Below are positions 62,151 through 64,000 of a stretch of DNA of 64,000 nucleotides, in pieces. Below the pieces are notes generated by a model. It searched no databases and was not told the DNA's origin. It saw only the letters and a list, made by a program, of their open reading frames with translations. Origin of the DNA: JAGWBD01 sp965197455 (GTDB lineage: Bacteria > Chloroflexota > Anaerolineae > Aggregatilineales > Phototrophicaceae); the NCBI GenBank assembly GCA_965197455.1, contig OZ240208.1:1922001-1986000 (forward strand), read 5' to 3'. The position numbers and the translations under genes are program-made. Each line of letters opens with the position of its first letter. Position 1 is the stretch's first letter.

Positions 62151-62681
62151 TTACGCGGGGAAAAGTTCGCTCACCGTGACGCGGAAGCCGGGCAGCGTCG
62201 CGCCACCCTCGATGACGTCCGCGCCGGCAAGAGTCTGCGGCGCCGTGTCCGCCAGGTGCAACTCGACGGTTTGCTGGCGCGGGTCGACCAGCCACACCAT
62301 CGCCGTGCCCGCCGCCAGATAGCGCGCTGCCTTGAGGTGCAATTCGCGGCGCGTGTTGCTTTCGCTGCGGATTTCTACCGCCAGCAAGGGCGCCGTCCGC
62401 GGGATGGGGTCGGAATCTGCGCGCAAAAGCACGACATCCGGGCGACAGGGCCAGCCATCAAGCTCATGCGCAACTTCGGTTGCAGGTCTGTAACCGGGAA
62501 GCCTGCCATACTTTAGCCATTCACCCAAAAGAATGCAGATATGTGCCTGGACCAGACCATGTATCAGTTTCGGTGACATTTCAACCACTGCTCCCGCGGA
62601 GTCGAATTTGAAGTGGCGTTCGGGGCAGCTTTCAACGAGCGTTACGAACTCCTCCATGGTCATGCGGGTTGTGACGGCCAT
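62151..62681 (-). CDS. Uma2-family protein, array copy 1
   Basis: 176 residues. PD-(D/E)XK-like core CRPDVVLL, then LAVEIRSESNTRREL, VWLVDPRQQTVEL. CAGGAGG precedes the ATG. Part of a tandem array in which stop codons are spaced 612, 615 and 612 bp. The 3' ends and intergenic segments (TGCGGGTCAGATA, TTACGCGGGGAA) repeat in each unit. Confidence 0.9.
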   Translation of the reverse strand: MAVTTRMTMEEFVTLVESCPERHFKFDSAGAVVEMSPKLIHGLVQAHICILLGEWLKYGRLPGYRPATEVAHELDGWPCRPDVVLLRADSDPIPRTAPLLAVEIRSESNTRRELHLKAARYLAAGTAMVWLVDPRQQTVELHLADTAPQTLAGADVIEGGATLPGFRVTVSELFPA

Positions 62682-62762
62682 GGCGGCCTCCTGCGGCTCG
62701 ACTAACTCAAGTGTAGCACGAACCCGCTGCGGGTCAGATATTCGTGCGCAAAGCGCTGATGA

Positions 62763-63293
62763 TTACGCGGGGAAGAGTTCCTGCACGGTGACGCGGAAAC
62801 CAGGCAGCGTCGCAATGCCTTCGATGACGTCCGCGCCGGCAAGGGTCTGCGGCGCTGCGTCCGCCTGCTGAAGTTCGACGGTTTGTTCTCGCGGGTCGAC
62901 CAGCCACACCATCGCTGTGCCCGCCGCCAGATAACGCAATGCTTTCGCGCGCATCTCGGGCCAGCTGTTGCTCTTGCTGCGAACTTCCACGGCCAGCAGC
63001 GGCGCACGGTCCGGGTACGGTCCATCGTCCTTATGCGCGACCGCCACGTCCGGCTGACACACCCAGTCACCCAGGCGATGCATCAACTCCGGGCCGGCCT
63101 TGTAACCCGGCAGCGCGCCGCTTCTCAGCCACAACCTTAACACAACTATTATTTCGCCCTGTACATCAAAGTGATCCATATCCGGCGACATCTCGACAGG
63201 GGCTCCCCTTGAATCCGGCTTGAACTTGCGGTCGGGGTATTCCCCTTCCAGTGCGATGTAGTCTTCGATGGTGTACAGGGTTCTTACAGCCAC
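62763..63293 (-). CDS. Uma2-family protein, array copy 2
   Basis: 176 residues from a GTG that aligns exactly with the ATG of copies 1 and 3; an ATG 24 nt upstream is possible but lacks alignment. Core VCQPDVAV, LAVEVRSKSNSWPEM, VWLVDPREQTVEL. More diverged in the N-terminal half (YTIEDYIALEGEYPDRKF) than copies 1 and 3 are from each other, while the C-terminal half is nearly the same, suggesting gene conversion. Confidence 0.87.
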   Translation of the reverse strand: MAVRTLYTIEDYIALEGEYPDRKFKPDSRGAPVEMSPDMDHFDVQGEIIVVLRLWLRSGALPGYKAGPELMHRLGDWVCQPDVAVAHKDDGPYPDRAPLLAVEVRSKSNSWPEMRAKALRYLAAGTAMVWLVDPREQTVELQQADAAPQTLAGADVIEGIATLPGFRVTVQELFPA

Positions 63294-63377
63294 GACAGCC
63301 CCCAGCAGTTCATCCATCTCCAGTTTAGCATGAACACACCCTTGCGGGTCAGATAGTCGCGCTTGCAGCGCTGTTGC

Positions 63378-63907
63378 TTACGCGGGGAAAAGTTCGCTCA
63401 CCGTGACGCGGAAGCCGGGCAGCTTCGCGCCGCCATCAATGACGTCCGCGCCGGCAAGGATCTGCGGCGCTGCGTCCGCCAGGTGCAGCTCAACGGTTTG
63501 CTGGCGCGGGTCGACCAGCCACACCATCGCCGTGCCCGCCGCCAGATAGCGCGCTGCCTTGAGGTGCAATTCGCGGCGCGTGTTGCTTTCGCTGCGGATT
63601 TCGACCGCCAGCAAGGGCGCTGTCCGCGGGATGGGATCGGAATCTGCGCGCTGCAACACAACGTCCGGGCGACAGGGCCAGCTATCAAGCTCGTGCGCAA
63701 CCTCGATGGCAGCCCAGTAGCCGGAAGAGAACCACGCCGCAGCCATCCTCCCAGCAAACTCCCAATCCTCGCCTGGGTCGCACCATGAAGCAGTTTCGGT
63801 GTCGTCTCAACCACAGCGCCCGCGGAGTCGAATTTGAAGTGGCGTTCGGGGCAGCCTTCAACGAGTGTTACGAACTCCTCCATGGTCATGCGGGTTGTGA
63901 CGGCCAT
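63378..63907 (-). pseudogene. Uma2-family gene, array copy 3, frameshifted
   Basis: The N-terminal frame (AVTTRMTMEEFVTLVEGCPERH) and the C-terminal frame (AHELDSWPCRPDVVLQ, LAVEIRSESNTRREL) are each close to copy 1 but are in different frames. The break lies near 63720-63735. One-base indel; otherwise intact. CAGGAGG precedes the ATG at 63905-63907. Confidence 0.8.
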
Positions 63908-63989
63908 GGCGGCCTCCTGCGGCTCGACTAACTCAAGTGTGGCGTGAACACCCTTGCGGGTCAGATAGTCGCGCGAAACGCGCTGTTTG

Positions 63990-64000
63990 TTACGCGGGGA
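63990..64000 (-). CDS. Uma2-family gene, array copy 4 (3' end only)
   Basis: The window ends in TTACGCGGGGA, the reverse complement of the conserved ...FPA-stop end of copies 1-3, 612 bp from the stop of copy 3. Only the last codons are visible. Confidence 0.5.

Overview
The window looks like a chromosomal contig of a GC-rich bacterium, most likely Chloroflexota (Anaerolineae/Caldilineae-like). The grounds are the gene mix (MalF/MalG-type sugar ABC cassettes, Gfo/Idh/MocA and mandelate-racemase-like enzymes, GH2 and GH127, many Uma2-family proteins, FAS1-containing secreted proteins) and the base composition. No rRNA or other phylogenetic marker is present, so the assignment is an inference.

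Layout. 1-1.3 kb: coiled-coil hypothetical. 1.3-4.1 kb: tandem secreted FAS1-PstS fusion proteins. 4.2-8.6 kb: NAD kinase, zinc-finger membrane protein, recN and a MalY/PatB-type PLP enzyme. 8.6-11.8 kb (minus): CAP/LysM surface protein, two small unknown proteins and selA. 11.8-13.4 kb: pair of SLATT/DUF4231-like membrane proteins. 13.4-17.05 kb (minus): succinate dehydrogenase with a fused SdhC-SdhD anchor. 17.18 kb: tRNA-Ala(CGC). 17.3-23.6 kb: AT-richer defence/restriction-modification island with a minus operon (ParB-like, SNF2-type helicase, PD-(D/E)XK nuclease) divergent from a cytosine-5 methyltransferase and an HhH-GPD glycosylase fused to an HTH. 23.6-29.2 kb: sugar ABC operon plus an orphan duplicate permease. 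29.4-31.7 kb: tandem fatty-acid desaturases. 32-43 kb: accessory region with many broken genes, LacI-type regulator, SnoaL-like and enolase-superfamily genes. 42.3-45 kb: toxin-antitoxin-like pair, DUF2130 gene and small zinc-ribbon gene interspersed with copies of an SDR gene tail. 45-50 kb: catabolic-looking cluster (SDR, HisD/HpsN-like dehydrogenase, MetE-like, cupin). 50-55 kb: Type IIG restriction remnant, GH2, enolase-superfamily enzyme, Bax-inhibitor-like protein. 55.6-64 kb: PreP-like M16 peptidase, Uma2 gene, two TGA-containing thioredoxin-like lipoprotein genes, GH127, and a roughly 612-bp-period tandem array of Uma2 genes running off the end.

The two most notable systems are these. 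(1) Two adjacent thioredoxin-fold lipoproteins have in-frame TGA codons exactly at the redox Cys positions (W-U-P-T-C and W-U-P-T-U), each followed by the same small hairpin at a distance suitable for a bacterial SECIS. selA in the same window is consistent with selenocysteine use. (2) The restriction-like island beside tRNA-Ala combines a ParB-like protein, helicase, nuclease, m5C methyltransferase and mismatch-glycosylase-HTH fusion, an arrangement I do not recognise as a named system.

Around nine genes are frameshifted, nonsense-mutated, truncated or internally deleted. They are concentrated at 32-54 kb, which suggests turnover of accessory genes, although some single-base frameshifts could be sequencing errors.
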